From positions 45,784 through 109,783 of the forward strand of contig WHSZ01000012.1 of NCBI GenBank assembly GCA_009379845.1: a DNA stretch of 64,000 nucleotides. Reading direction: 5' to 3'. The translations under genes were made by a program, and so were the position numbers. The stretch is from Pseudonocardiaceae bacterium (GTDB lineage Bacteria; Actinomycetota; Actinomycetes; Mycobacteriales; Pseudonocardiaceae). Positions 40,663 to 50,041 of this stretch are shown here, piece after piece. Every line of letters begins with the position of its first letter. Within the stretch, counting starts at the first letter, position 1. The notes below the pieces were generated by a model that saw only the letters and a list, made by a program, of their open reading frames with translations, had not been told where the DNA came from and searched no databases.

Positions 40663-41754
40663 ATGGGCGAGCAGCACCGCAGGGTTCGGGTGGCCATCGT
40701 TGGCGTCGGTAACTGCGCCGCTTCCCTTGTGCAGGGGGTGCACTACTACCGCGATGCCGATGTGGACGTCCGGGTACCGGGCTTGATGCATGTGCAGTTC
40801 GGCGGATACCACGTGCGCGACATCGAGTTCGCCGCCGCATTCGACGTGGACGCCAAGAAGGTGGGCCGCGATCTGTCCGAAGCGATCGTGGCGAGCGAGA
40901 ACAACACCATCAAGATCTGTGACGTCCCGCCGCTCGGCGTGACCGTGCAGCGCGGATATACCTTGGACGGCCTCGGCAAGTACTACCGGGAGACCATCCA
41001 GGAGGCCGACGAGTCGCCGGTAGACGTGGTCCGCGCCCTGCGCGACGCCGAGGTCGATGTGCTCGTGTCGTACCTGCCGGTTGGCTCGCAGGGGGCGGAC
41101 GAGTTCTACGCGCAGTGCGCCATCGACGCCGGGGTGGCGTTCGTCAACGCCCTGCCGGTGTTCATCGCGACCGATCCGGAGTGGGCGGCGAAGTTCGAGG
41201 CCGCCGGGGTGCCGATCATCGGTGACGACATCAAGTCGCAGGTTGGCGCCACGATCACGCATCGGGTGCTGGCCAAGCTTTTCCACGACCGTGGGGTGCA
41301 GCTCGATCGGACCATGCAGCTCAACGTGGGCGGCAACATGGACTTCCTGAACATGAAGGAGATGGAGCGGCTGGAGTCCAAGAAGCTGTCCAAGACGCAG
41401 TCGGTGACCTCGCAGGTGGGCAGGGAACTCGGCAACGGCAACGTGCACGTCGGCCCGTCGGATTACGTGCAGTGGCTTGACGACCGCAAGTGGGCCTACG
41501 TCCGGCTGGAGGGCCGCGCGTTCGGCGACGTGCCGCTGAACATGGAGTACAAGCTCGAGGTGTGGGACTCCCCGAACTCGGCCGGGATCATCATCGACGC
41601 GGTGCGTGCCGCGAAAATCGCGAAGGACCGCGGGATCGGCGGACCTATCCTCTCCGCTGCCTCCTACTTCATGAAGTCGCCGCCGGTGCAGTACTCCGAC
41701 TGGGACGCCTACGAAGCCGTCGAGCAGTTCATCCGGGGCGAAGTCCCGCGCTGA
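40663..41754 (+). CDS. ino1: Inositol-3-phosphate synthase
   Basis: NAD-dependent conversion of glucose-6-phosphate to 1D-myo-inositol-3-phosphate, first step to phosphatidylinositol, mannosylated lipids and mycothiol. 363 residues, the actinobacterial short type. NAD site GVGNCAASL near residues 14-22; catalytic region with [34 protein letters not shown] and [11 protein letters not shown]; conserved Lys residues in KSQ and [17 protein letters not shown] lies upstream of ATG 40663. It is downstream of the padR gene and probably co-transcribed. The GT87 mannosyltransferase-like genes nearby would use the PI-mannoside backbones this pathway supplies. Confidence 0.96.
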   Translation: MGEQHRRVRVAIVGVGNCAASLVQGVHYYRDADVDVRVPGLMHVQFGGYHVRDIEFAAAFDVDAKKVGRDLSEAIVASENNTIKICDVPPLGVTVQRGYTLDGLGKYYRETIQEADESPVDVVRALRDAEVDVLVSYLPVGSQGADEFYAQCAIDAGVAFVNALPVFIATDPEWAAKFEAAGVPIIGDDIKSQVGATITHRVLAKLFHDRGVQLDRTMQLNVGGNMDFLNMKEMERLESKKLSKTQSVTSQVGRELGNGNVHVGPSDYVQWLDDRKWAYVRLEGRAFGDVPLNMEYKLEVWDSPNSAGIIIDAVRAAKIAKDRGIGGPILSAASYFMKSPPVQYSDWDAYEAVEQFIRGEVPR

Positions 41755-41876
41755 TATGCATCCATGCTGGGGGCTCGGCAGAGGTCTCGCGAGGCCAGCG
41801 GCGACCAAAATAGGTCTGTAGCGCGGAAAACAATTCACGAGTACGGTGCCGTCCGGACTGACTCTGGGAGGAAGCC

Positions 41877-43946
41877 GTGAATCCACCACATGATCCGGCG
41901 CGCACCATCATACTGGACTTGTTGCCCAATTCCTCGACCGGACGGCACCCGACCGGTCGCGCGGCGGTGACCTGCCGCTACCGCTGCGGGGACGCCTGCG
42001 CGCACGAACCGCCGAACACCTCGGCGAACACGTACTTCGGGGACATCGTGAATCAGGTCCGCAGCCGGCGAGGGGTGCTGCGGGCAGGGGCGGTGCTGGC
42101 GCTCGCCTCCGGTGGCGCGGCGCTACACGGCACACCCGCGGCCGCCGATGGCCGGCCGGGACCTCGGCGCCTTTCCGCTCCGCCGCCAGGGCTGGAGTTC
42201 ACCCCGGTGGAACCGAACACCCGGGATGCCGTGGTTGTGCCGGACGGCTACCAGCAGGCTGTGGTGATCCGCTGGGGTGATCCGGTGCTGCCGGGTGCGC
42301 CGCCGTTCGACTTCGCGAACCAGACCGCGGCCGCGCAGGCCAAGCAGTTCGGCTTCAACAATGACTTCGCCGCGTTGCTGCCGCTGGACGGCGCCGAGCG
42401 GTTCCTGCTGGTGACCAACCACGAGTACACCAGTGAGGAGTTCATGTTCCTCGGCTACGACGCGGAGAACCCGACCGAGGAGCAGGTCAAGATCGCCTGG
42501 GCGGCGCACGGGTTGTCGGTCGTGCTGGTCAGCAGGAAAGGTAAGGCCGGCCCGCTCACCGCGGAGGTGAGCCCGCGTAACCGCCGGATCACCCTGGACA
42601 CACCGTTCCAGGTGTCCGGTCCCGCGGCCGGCAGCGACCTGCTGAAGACGTCGGCCGACCCCTCCGGCGCCACCGTGCTCGGCACCATGAACAACTGCGC
42701 GGGCGGGGTGACCCCGTGGGGCACGATCCTGTCCGGCGAGGAGAACTTCCACTTCTACTTCGCCAACGCGGAGCAGATCACCGACCCGGTGGAGGCGGAA
42801 CGCCTGGCGCGATACGGAGTGGAGGGTGCCGCGAGCGAGCGCAAGTGGGAACGTTTCGATCCCCGGTGGGACCTCGCCAAGGAGCCCAACGAGGTGAACC
42901 GGTTCGGCTGGGTGGTGGAACTCGACCCGCACGACCCGAGCTCCACACCGATCAAGCACACCGCGCTCGGCCGGTTCAAGCACGAGGGCGCGACCATCAG
43001 CGTCGCCGAGGACGGCCGGGTCGTCGCGTACCTTGGCGACGACGAGCGTTTCGAGTACCTGTACAAGTTCGTCTCCAGCGGCACGATCCGGAAGGGAACC
43101 AGCCGGCTGGCGCGGCGACACAACATGAGCCTGCTGGACGACGGCACCCTCTACGTCGCGAAGTTCACCGGGGACAGCCCGGCATCCGAGATCGACGGCT
43201 CCGGGAAGTTGCCGTCCGACGGCCTGTTCGACGGGACCGGCGAGTGGCTCCCGCTCGCCACCGGAGATCGCTCCCATGTGGACGGAATGACCGCCGAGGA
43301 GGTTTACGTCTTCACCAGGATCGCGGCGGACAAGGCCGGTGCCACCAAGATGGACCGCCCTGAGGACGTGGAGCCGAATCCGGTGAACGGTCGGGTATAC
43401 GCCGCGCTGACCAACAACACCGATCGCGGCGCCGACGGCAACGAAGGCGCCACCGAGGTCAACCCGCGCAACGAGAACAAGCACGGCCACGTGCTGGAGT
43501 TCGAGGAACACCGTGGCGATCCGCTTGCCACCAGCTTCGCCTGGCGGTTGCTACTGGTGTGCGGCGATCCGGCGTCCCCGGACACCTACTTCGGCGGGTT
43601 CCCCAAGGATCAGGTTTCGCCGATCTCCAGCCCGGACAACGTCACCTTCGACAAGCACGGGAACCTGTGGATATCCACGGATTCCTCGGCGGCGCTCGAC
43701 ATCAACGACGGGCTATACGCGGTGCCGGTGGAGGGCGAGCATCGCGGGCACCTCAAGCTGTTCCTCACCGTGCCGGCCGGCGCGGAAACTTGTGGCCCGG
43801 TCGTGCGGGACGAGTTGATAACGGTGTGCGTGCAGCATCCCGGCGAGCTCGACGGTGCCAGCGCGGACAACCCCGCCTCGCATTGGCCGGATGGCGGAAA
43901 CAGCCAACCCCGCCCGTCCGTGATCGCCGTCTGGCCCGCGAGCTGA
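41877..43946 (+). CDS. phoX: PhoX family phosphatase 1, Tat-exported
   Basis: A 689-residue extracellular alkaline phosphatase of the PhoX (DUF839) type, which uses Ca2+/Fe3+ to release phosphate from organic esters. A ~60-residue N-terminal cytoplasmic-like part with CRYRCGDACAH and the NTYFGDIV stretch leads to the Tat motif RSRRGVLRAGAVLALASGG (RR near residue 63). The beta-propeller core includes NNCAGGVTPWGTILSGEEN, WGRFKHEGA-like GRFKHEGATI, DRPEDVEPNP and SSPDNVTFDKHGNLW, which are typical metal-site blocks. GTG 41877 has GGGAGG upstream. It is one of two tandem paralogues (see 45092). Phosphate-box control was looked for but not seen. Confidence 0.93.
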   Translation: MNPPHDPARTIILDLLPNSSTGRHPTGRAAVTCRYRCGDACAHEPPNTSANTYFGDIVNQVRSRRGVLRAGAVLALASGGAALHGTPAAADGRPGPRRLSAPPPGLEFTPVEPNTRDAVVVPDGYQQAVVIRWGDPVLPGAPPFDFANQTAAAQAKQFGFNNDFAALLPLDGAERFLLVTNHEYTSEEFMFLGYDAENPTEEQVKIAWAAHGLSVVLVSRKGKAGPLTAEVSPRNRRITLDTPFQVSGPAAGSDLLKTSADPSGATVLGTMNNCAGGVTPWGTILSGEENFHFYFANAEQITDPVEAERLARYGVEGAASERKWERFDPRWDLAKEPNEVNRFGWVVELDPHDPSSTPIKHTALGRFKHEGATISVAEDGRVVAYLGDDERFEYLYKFVSSGTIRKGTSRLARRHNMSLLDDGTLYVAKFTGDSPASEIDGSGKLPSDGLFDGTGEWLPLATGDRSHVDGMTAEEVYVFTRIAADKAGATKMDRPEDVEPNPVNGRVYAALTNNTDRGADGNEGATEVNPRNENKHGHVLEFEEHRGDPLATSFAWRLLLVCGDPASPDTYFGGFPKDQVSPISSPDNVTFDKHGNLWISTDSSAALDINDGLYAVPVEGEHRGHLKLFLTVPAGAETCGPVVRDELITVCVQHPGELDGASADNPASHWPDGGNSQPRPSVIAVWPAS

Positions 43947-44063
43947 AGGTCAGCTACCGGCCAGAACCAAGATCAAGGTGGAGCGCGGAGGCGTCGACGT
44001 CACCGCATCCGGGTCAGCGCGGGGCGGCAGAGCGAGGTGCCAGTTACGAGACCTGACGATGTG

Positions 44064-44633
44064 TCAGCCAGGGCGCCATTCCGGTCGAAGGATGGAATAC
44101 AGCAGCGAGTCTCGCCATGCACCGTTGGTGAACACATGATCCCGGAGTCGGCCTTCGTGGACGAACCCGAGCCGCTCGACTATCGCAAGGGAGGCGGCGT
44201 TGCCTGGCCCGATCGCTGCCGTGACGCGGTGTAGGTCGAGCCGGTCGAAGGCAAAGTTGAGCATGGTCCGAATGGCATCTGTCGCGTAGCCGCGTCCCCA
44301 ATGCGTGGCGGCGATCGCGTAGCCGAGTTTGGCCGCTTTGACCCCGGTAAGGCCGAGTCGGGCGAAGCCAATCAGTCGCTCCCCATCGAGGGGCGTGACC
44401 GCAAGGTAGTACTCGGTGCGTGGCTGCATACCTGCACGGGCGGTGGTCTCGATGATCATCTCGCGTGCTTGGTCACGACTGCGCGAATCGAACGACAGAT
44501 ATTGCGTCACGCGATCGTCACCGACCACGGCCAATGAGTCGTCGACATCAACAGCGCGAAACTCGCGGAGGCGGACCTTGTCTCCACACAATTCCACATC
44601 GGACGGTACGTCCTCAGAAGGTGCGTCGATCAT
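44064..44633 (-). CDS. GNAT family N-acetyltransferase (RimJ/RimL-like)
   Basis: A 189-residue acetyl-CoA-dependent acyltransferase. Substrate strands KVRLREFRAVDVDDS, then LIGFARLGLTG, the acetyl-CoA loop GYAIAATHWGRGYATDA (the Q/RxxGxG/A motif as WGRGYA), and the final NAASLAIVERLGFVHEGRLRDH, typical of RimJ/L-like enzymes that acetylate ribosomal or antibiotic amines. ATG 44633 overlaps the TGA of the upstream small gene by 4 bases (ATGA), so the two are a coupled pair. The pair sits backwards between the PhoX genes and looks less GC-rich than them. Substrate unknown. Confidence 0.87.
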   Translation of the reverse strand: MIDAPSEDVPSDVELCGDKVRLREFRAVDVDDSLAVVGDDRVTQYLSFDSRSRDQAREMIIETTARAGMQPRTEYYLAVTPLDGERLIGFARLGLTGVKAAKLGYAIAATHWGRGYATDAIRTMLNFAFDRLDLHRVTAAIGPGNAASLAIVERLGFVHEGRLRDHVFTNGAWRDSLLYSILRPEWRPG

Positions 44634-44986
44634 TTCGATGGTAGTGCGAGTCGTTGCGTTGCGAAGCCGTGCAGCGCTTCTGCCAATTCGGCGGCCGGCC
44701 GCCCCGTAGCGGAGATACTGGCTAGTTCGCGTTGCACGCGTTCCACCGTGCCCACGTTCGTTGCCTCCGCCCTGCTGAGGAAGTCGCGTGCGCGTTCCGC
44801 ACTCATCGCAATCACCTGTCCTTGCCAGTCGTCTCGGCCGTTTCCTCGTTGAAGTGCGTCATCTGCCTGCTGGTTGCGGAGCTCGGCCTGGTGAGCGTGC
44901 TCGGTGCACTCGCTGTGGTACTCGCCGGGACTCGCACCACGTAGGTACACGAATGGCACATCGCTATACCGACACAAAGTACACAC
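44630..44986 (-). CDS. Small CxxC protein of unknown function, coupled to GNAT gene
   Basis: A 118-residue protein if GTG 44986 is the start (VCTLCRYSDVPFVYLRG); a shorter product from ATG 44806 (MSAERARDFL, 58 residues) is also possible. The N-terminal CTLC plus later SECTEH could bind zinc; the rest is a hydrophilic helix with many Gln/Glu/Arg. The stop overlaps the GNAT start (ATGA). I do not recognise the family. Codon use and base composition look less GC-biased than in the neighbouring PhoX genes, which suggests acquisition. Confidence 0.55.
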   Translation of the reverse strand: MCTLCRYSDVPFVYLRGASPGEYHSECTEHAHQAELRNQQADDALQRGNGRDDWQGQVIAMSAERARDFLSRAEATNVGTVERVQRELASISATGRPAAELAEALHGFATQRLALPSK

Positions 44987-45091
44987 GGAAGCACCGGGAG
45001 CTGTTTGTCGAGAGTTCACCGCGTGGTTCGGGTACGTGTCGCACGCGCGACCTAGGTTCAGCCCTGTCCCGACTGGCTGACCTGGAGGTCC

Positions 45092-47137
45092 GTGTTGCTC
45101 ACCACACCCGAGCCCGAGCCAGGGCGATCGCTGCCGCTGCTGCCGAACCACCCGGTCGGCCGCTCCGCGGTTACCTGCCGCTACCGGTGCGCCAACGCCT
45201 GCGCCCACGAGGCCCCGAACACCTCGGACAACGCCTACTTCGGCGATGTCGTCCGCTCCATTGTGGACCGTCGCGGTGCACTGAAGGCCGGCACGGTGCT
45301 CGCCGTCGCGGGCGCCGGCATGGCCGCCTTTGGGGGTAGCGCGGCGGCGAGTGCGCCACGTCGCGCGGCCGGCAGGCCGTCCGGTGGGCTGGACTTCGAC
45401 CCGGTCGCGCCGAACACCAAAGACGCCGTGGTGATCCCGGACGGCTACCAGCAGTCCGTGGTGATCCGGTGGGGTGACCTGGTGCTGCCCGGTGCGCCGC
45501 GGTTCGCCTTCACCAACCAGAGCGCCGCCGCGCAGGCCAAGCAGTTCGGCTACAACAACGACTTCTGCGGCCTGCTGCCGCTCGGCAGGGACCGCTGGCT
45601 GATGGGGTCGAGCCACGAGTACACCAGTGAGGAGTTCATGTTCCTCGGCTACGACGCGGAGAACCCGACCGAGGAGCAGGTCAAGATCGCCTGGGCCGCG
45701 CACGGATTCTCGGTGGTCGTGGTTCAGCGCGAGCGGCGCAGCGGCAAGTTGGTTCCGGTCACGGATCGGCACTACAACCGGCGGATCACCGTCGGCACCC
45801 CATTCGCCGTGGACGGTCCCGCCGCCGGTAGCGACCTACTCAAGACCTCCGCCGACCCCACCGGCGTCGCGGTGTTCGGAACCCTGAACAACTGCGCGGG
45901 CGGGGTGACCCCGTGGGGCACGATCCTGTCCGGCGAGGAGAACTTCCACGGCTACTTCTCGGGCGCCGACGCGATCACCGACCCGAAGACGAAGGAGCGC
46001 CTCGCGCGGTACGGCGCGCCGGGCGGCGCGAGCGAACGGCAGTGGGAACGGTTCGACAAGCGCTTCGACCTCGGCACCGAGCCGAACGAGTTCAACCGGT
46101 TCGGCTGGATCGTGGAGATCGACCCGTACGACCCGAAGTCCGCTCCGGTCAAGCACACCGCGCTCGGCCGGTTCAAGCACGAGGGCGCCACGATCCGCCT
46201 CGCCGGGGACGGCCGGGTCGTCGCATACCAGGGTGATGATGAGCGCTTCGACTACATCTACAAGTTCGTCTCGAAGAACACGATGGCACGCGGCACCGGC
46301 CGCCCGGCGCGCGAGCAGAACAAGAAACTGCTGTCCGAGGGCACCCTGTACGTCGCGAAGTTCACCGGGGACAGCCCGGCATCCGAAATCGACGGTTCCG
46401 GGAAGCTGCCGTCCGACGGTCTGTTCGACGGCACCGGAGAGTGGCTCCCGCTGGCATCCAACGAAGAGTCCTTTGTAGATGGATTCAGCGTCGAGGAGGT
46501 GTTCGTGTTCACCCGCCTTGCCGCGGACAAGGCCGGTGCCACCAAGATGGACCGCCCTGAGGACGTGGAGCCGAATCCGGTGACCGGTCGGGTGTACGCG
46601 GCGCTGACCAACAACAGCGACCGAGGGGCGGCTGGCGAGGAGGGCGCGACCGAGCCGAACCCACGCAACGGCAACAAGCACGGGCACGTGCTTGAGTGGG
46701 AGGAAAACGGCAACGATCCCACGGCGACGCGCTTCGCGTGGCGACTGCTGCTGGTCTGTGGCGACCCGAACGCCGTGGACACCTACTTCGGTGGCTACGA
46801 CAAGAGCCAGGTCAGCCCGATCTCCTGCCCGGACAACGTCGCGTTCGACGAGGCGGGAAACCTGTGGATTTCCACCGACGGGAACGCGCTCGAATCGAAC
46901 GACGGGCTGTTCTCCGTGCCGGTGAGTGGCGAGCACCGGGGCCATGTCAAGCAGTTCCTTACCGTGCCGATCGGTGCGGAGACTTGCGGCCCGGTGCTCG
47001 AGAAGGACTTCGTGCTGGTGTCCGTACAGCATCCCGGCGAGCTGGACGGCGCCAGCGCGGACAATCCTGGCTCGCACTGGCCGGACGGCGGGGACAGCCA
47101 GCCGCGCCCGTCGGTGGTGGCGGTCTGGAAGGGCTGA
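45092..47137 (+). CDS. phoX: PhoX family phosphatase 2, Tat-exported
   Basis: A 681-residue paralogue of the gene at 41877 with the same layout: CRYRCANACAHEAPNTSDNAYFGDVV, Tat region VDRRGALKAGTVLAVAGAGMAAFGG (RR near residue 60), then the PhoX propeller with NNCAGGVTPWGTILSGEEN, GRFKHEGATI, DRPEDVEPNP and SCPDNVAFDEAGNLW. GTG 45092 with GGAGG 6-7 bases upstream. Several tracts are identical at DNA level between the two copies while flanking parts differ, so gene conversion or recent partial exchange is likely. Both probably scavenge phosphate outside the membrane. Confidence 0.93.
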   Translation: MLLTTPEPEPGRSLPLLPNHPVGRSAVTCRYRCANACAHEAPNTSDNAYFGDVVRSIVDRRGALKAGTVLAVAGAGMAAFGGSAAASAPRRAAGRPSGGLDFDPVAPNTKDAVVIPDGYQQSVVIRWGDLVLPGAPRFAFTNQSAAAQAKQFGYNNDFCGLLPLGRDRWLMGSSHEYTSEEFMFLGYDAENPTEEQVKIAWAAHGFSVVVVQRERRSGKLVPVTDRHYNRRITVGTPFAVDGPAAGSDLLKTSADPTGVAVFGTLNNCAGGVTPWGTILSGEENFHGYFSGADAITDPKTKERLARYGAPGGASERQWERFDKRFDLGTEPNEFNRFGWIVEIDPYDPKSAPVKHTALGRFKHEGATIRLAGDGRVVAYQGDDERFDYIYKFVSKNTMARGTGRPAREQNKKLLSEGTLYVAKFTGDSPASEIDGSGKLPSDGLFDGTGEWLPLASNEESFVDGFSVEEVFVFTRLAADKAGATKMDRPEDVEPNPVTGRVYAALTNNSDRGAAGEEGATEPNPRNGNKHGHVLEWEENGNDPTATRFAWRLLLVCGDPNAVDTYFGGYDKSQVSPISCPDNVAFDEAGNLWISTDGNALESNDGLFSVPVSGEHRGHVKQFLTVPIGAETCGPVLEKDFVLVSVQHPGELDGASADNPGSHWPDGGDSQPRPSVVAVWKG

Positions 47138-47162
47138 TCGCGGCGCCGGTTATCGTGGCGGC

Positions 47163-47840
47163 ATGACCGAACGGCAAGTCGCACTGATCACCGGCGCTAC
47201 CAAGGGAATCGGCGCGGCCGTCGCGCGGGCGCTCGCGCCGACCCACGACCTGCTCCTCGGCGGGCGGAACGCGGACGCGCTGCGCGCACTCGCAGGCGAA
47301 CTGCCCGGTTCCCGGCCGTGGCCAGTGGAACTGACCGATCTCGACGCGCTGGCCGAACCGACCGCGGAGCTGTCCACACTGGACGTTCTGGTGCATTCGG
47401 CCGGCACGGTCGTGTTGGACTCCCTCGAGGGCACGCCGGTGTCGCGGTGGCGCGAACTGCTCGAGCTGAACGTGGTGGCGGTGGCCGAGCTCACCCGGCT
47501 GCTGCTGCCCGCGTTGCGGTCCTCAGGTGGGCACGTCGTACTGATCAACTCCGGTCAGGGCCGGAACGCGAGCGCCGGCTGGGGTGCTTACGCGGCGAGC
47601 AAGTTCGCGCTGCGTGCCTACGCTGACGTGCTGCGTGCGGAGGAAACCGGGCTGCGCGTCACCAGCGTCTACCCGGGCAGGGTGGACACCGACATGCAGC
47701 GCACGGTGTTCGCCGCCGAGGGAAGGGAGTACCGCACGGACGGCCTGCTGCGCCCGGACTCCGTGGCGGAAGCCGTCCGTGGCGCGATCCTCGCCACCGC
47801 GGACGCGCACCAAACCGAGCTGGTCATCCGCCCCCGCTAA
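47163..47840 (+). CDS. Short-chain dehydrogenase/reductase
   Basis: A 225-residue NAD(P)-dependent oxidoreductase. The Rossmann motif TGATKGIGAAVARAL (TGxxxGIG), the structural HSAGTV (variant of NNAG), the catalytic Ser in LINSGQG and the YAASK motif (Tyr/Lys) are all present. The PGRVDTDMQ stretch after strand 6 is typical for classical SDRs. ATG 47163, 25 bases after the phoX stop. Small size resembles Rv-type and Streptomyces SDRs of unknown substrate. A convergent amidohydrolase lies beyond a shared hairpin. Confidence 0.9.
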   Translation: MTERQVALITGATKGIGAAVARALAPTHDLLLGGRNADALRALAGELPGSRPWPVELTDLDALAEPTAELSTLDVLVHSAGTVVLDSLEGTPVSRWRELLELNVVAVAELTRLLLPALRSSGGHVVLINSGQGRNASAGWGAYAASKFALRAYADVLRAEETGLRVTSVYPGRVDTDMQRTVFAAEGREYRTDGLLRPDSVAEAVRGAILATADAHQTELVIRPR

Positions 47841-47842
47841 CC

Positions 47843-47864
47843 CCCAATATGCATCCATATTGGG
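47843..47864. terminator. Bidirectional terminator hairpin between SDR and amidohydrolase
   Basis: CCCAATATG (47843-47851) pairs with CATATTGGG (47856-47864) around CATC. It lies just after the SDR stop and 9 bases before the end of the convergent amidohydrolase gene. Confidence 0.7.
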
Positions 47865-47872
47865 TTTCGGGG

Positions 47873-49189
47873 TCAGGCGCGGAGGCGGGCGGCGACCGCG
47901 GCGACCTCGGCTTGGGCCTTGCGGCGATCTACCCTGGTGGTCTCGCCGTCGGCCACCACCGGCTCCCCAGCCACCCACACGTCGCTGACCCGCCGGGACC
48001 CCGCGGCCCACACCAGGTTCGCGATCAGCTGCTCGTCCGGCACGTCCAGGCCGGTGGCGAACGCCGGATCGTCCACGTTCACGTGCACGATGTCCGCCCA
48101 CCGCCCTGGCTCCAATGCCCCGATGTCGGTGCGGCCAAGCGAATCGGCTGCGCCGCGGGTGGCCATCAGCAACGCGTCCGCGCCGGTCACCGCCATGGCG
48201 TCCGAGGTGGATAGCCGGGCGAGCATGGCGGATAGCTGCAGCTCCTCCCACAGGTCGAGATCGTCGTTGCTGGCCGGACCGTCGGTGCCGAGGCCGATCG
48301 GGATACCGGCGGAGCGCAGATCGGTCAGCCGGGCGATCCCGGACGCGAGCTTCGCGTTCGAACCAGGGCAATGCGCCACGCTCACGTTGTTCCCTGCCAG
48401 CAGCGCGATGTCCGCGTCGGACAGGTGCACGGCATGTGCCAGCAACACGCGACCGCCGTAAAACCCGTGCGAGGCAAGCAATCGCGGCACGGAGCCGTAT
48501 TCCTCGCGTTGCTTGGCGTCCTCGCCGGCCGCTTCCGCCACGTGCGTGGTGATCAACGCACCGCGCGACCGGGCGGCCTCGCCGATCTGCTCGAGCGCCT
48601 CGACCGGCAGCGTGTACGCCGAATGCGGGCCGTAGCCGAGCTCGATCCGGTCACCCGGCCCGAACCGCACGCCATCGGCGTCGATCCACGCGCTCGCCTC
48701 GGAAAGCAGCTTCCGCCAGTCGTACACCGGCGTCTGGATGATCGCCGACGTGAGCACCAGCCGGCCACCGGATTCCAGCACCGCGTCGGCGACCTGTTCA
48801 CCCTCGAAGTACATCTCGACGCTGGTTGTCACGCCGCGGCCGAGCATTTCCACCGAACCGAGCAGCATCCCGGCGCGGATGTCCTCCGGCCGCAGCTGCG
48901 CTTCAGCCGGCCAGATCACCTCGTGCAACCAGCGAAGCAGGGGGAGCTCGCCGCCCATCCCGCGCATCACCGTCATGGGGCTGTGCGCGTGCGCGTTGAT
49001 CAACCCGGGCAGCAGGATGCCGGTGCACTCGGTGACTGCGACCTCCTCCAGCGTCGGGGCGGCCGACATCGGCCCGCAGTAGCTGATCCGGCCGGCCGGG
49101 CCGATATCCACCGCGGCGTCGCGCAGCACCGAGCAGTCCGGATCGGCCGGCAGCGCGACGGGGGCGTGCAGTCGTCGAACCTCGCTCAT
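47873..49189 (-). CDS. Amidohydrolase family protein (SsnA/MtaD-like deaminase)
   Basis: A 438-residue metal-dependent hydrolase. The metal site is formed by NAHAHSP (about residue 66), the later His in TTHVAEAAGE, VAHCPGSN and the Asp in GLGTDGPASNDDLD. This pattern is that of the 5-methylthioadenosine/S-adenosylhomocysteine and chlorohydrolase-like deaminase group. Flanking composite beta-sandwich segments are at both ends (VDIGPAGRISYCG and WADIVHVNVDD). ATG 49189 (MSEVRRLHAP) chosen. Neighbours do not give a pathway. Deamination of adenosine or guanine derivatives is likely; exact substrate open. Confidence 0.87.
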   Translation of the reverse strand: MSEVRRLHAPVALPADPDCSVLRDAAVDIGPAGRISYCGPMSAAPTLEEVAVTECTGILLPGLINAHAHSPMTVMRGMGGELPLLRWLHEVIWPAEAQLRPEDIRAGMLLGSVEMLGRGVTTSVEMYFEGEQVADAVLESGGRLVLTSAIIQTPVYDWRKLLSEASAWIDADGVRFGPGDRIELGYGPHSAYTLPVEALEQIGEAARSRGALITTHVAEAAGEDAKQREEYGSVPRLLASHGFYGGRVLLAHAVHLSDADIALLAGNNVSVAHCPGSNAKLASGIARLTDLRSAGIPIGLGTDGPASNDDLDLWEELQLSAMLARLSTSDAMAVTGADALLMATRGAADSLGRTDIGALEPGRWADIVHVNVDDPAFATGLDVPDEQLIANLVWAAGSRRVSDVWVAGEPVVADGETTRVDRRKAQAEVAAVAARLRA

Positions 49190-49206
49190 AGCTCTCGATC
49201 CTGCCA

Positions 49207-49911
49207 CTACGGGTCACGGCGGAACATCAAGTCGTGGCTGACCCGGCCCTCTTGCTGCGCGCGGGATTCGAACTTGGTCACCGGGCGCCAGGAAGGGCGC
49301 GGCGCCCAGCCGCCGGGGTGCTCGTTGCGCAACGACGGCTCCGCGGCGCACACCCGCAACATCTGCTCGGCGTAGTCCTGCCAGTCGGTCGCCAGATGCA
49401 GGCGGCCGCCCGGCGCCAGCCTGGACGCCAGCAGCGCCACGAACTCCGGCTGGATCAACCGCCGCTTGTGGTGCCGCTTTTTCGGCCACGGGTCCGGGAA
49501 GAACACCCGGGCGCCGGACAGCGAACCCTCCGGAACGTGCTGGCTCAGCAGCTCAACGGCGTCGCCCCTGAGCAGTCGCAGGTTGTGCACGCCGAGTGCG
49601 GCGGCACGCATCATCAGCTGCGCGAGACCCGGCGGGTACACCTCGACCGCAAGGTAGTTCACCTCGGGTTCGGCCGCGGCGAGCGTGGCTGTGGTCTCCC
49701 CCATCCCGGAGCCGATCTCCAGCAACACCGGTGCGGACCGGCCGAACCACGCGCCGAAATCCAGATTTCCGGGTGGCAGTTCGGAGATTTCCCGCCCGAT
49801 CCAGTGCCAGTTGCGCTGCCAGGCGCGCTGCTGGCCGACCGTCATCCGGCCGCCGCGCTGCACGTAACTGACCACGCTGCGCCGGTGATGCTCGACTTCC
49901 TGGTTTGACAC
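49207..49911 (-). CDS. trmB: tRNA (guanine(46)-N7)-methyltransferase
   Basis: A 234-residue SAM-dependent enzyme that makes m7G46 in tRNA variable loops. Motifs: LLEIGSGMGETT (SAM binding I), NYLAVEVYPPGLAQ, LRGDAVELL, FFPDPWPKKRHHKRRL (the TrmB signature with PDPWPK), and TDWQDYAEQML. GTG 49911 (VSNQEVEHHRR) is chosen as it has GGGAG close upstream and gives normal length; the open frame runs further upstream without a ribosome site. Ends 17 bases before the amidohydrolase start; possible operon. Confidence 0.95.
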   Translation of the reverse strand: MSNQEVEHHRRSVVSYVQRGGRMTVGQQRAWQRNWHWIGREISELPPGNLDFGAWFGRSAPVLLEIGSGMGETTATLAAAEPEVNYLAVEVYPPGLAQLMMRAAALGVHNLRLLRGDAVELLSQHVPEGSLSGARVFFPDPWPKKRHHKRRLIQPEFVALLASRLAPGGRLHLATDWQDYAEQMLRVCAAEPSLRNEHPGGWAPRPSWRPVTKFESRAQQEGRVSHDLMFRRDP

Positions 49912-50041
49912 TCGACTCCCACACCGGTGTATCTCGTCCGGGCGAACCGCCCGCTCGGCGGCTCGATCGGCTCGCGCCATGGCGAGCTCACGTACGCCGA
50001 AACCGTACCGACTCGGGTGGGAGGGTGAGACGGCGAACCGG

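Noticed and set aside
41755..41876. Second copy of the TATGCATCCAT hairpin after ino1
   Set aside because: It shares the word TATGCATCCAT with the hairpin at 47843 but has no complementary arm, so no terminator call was made.
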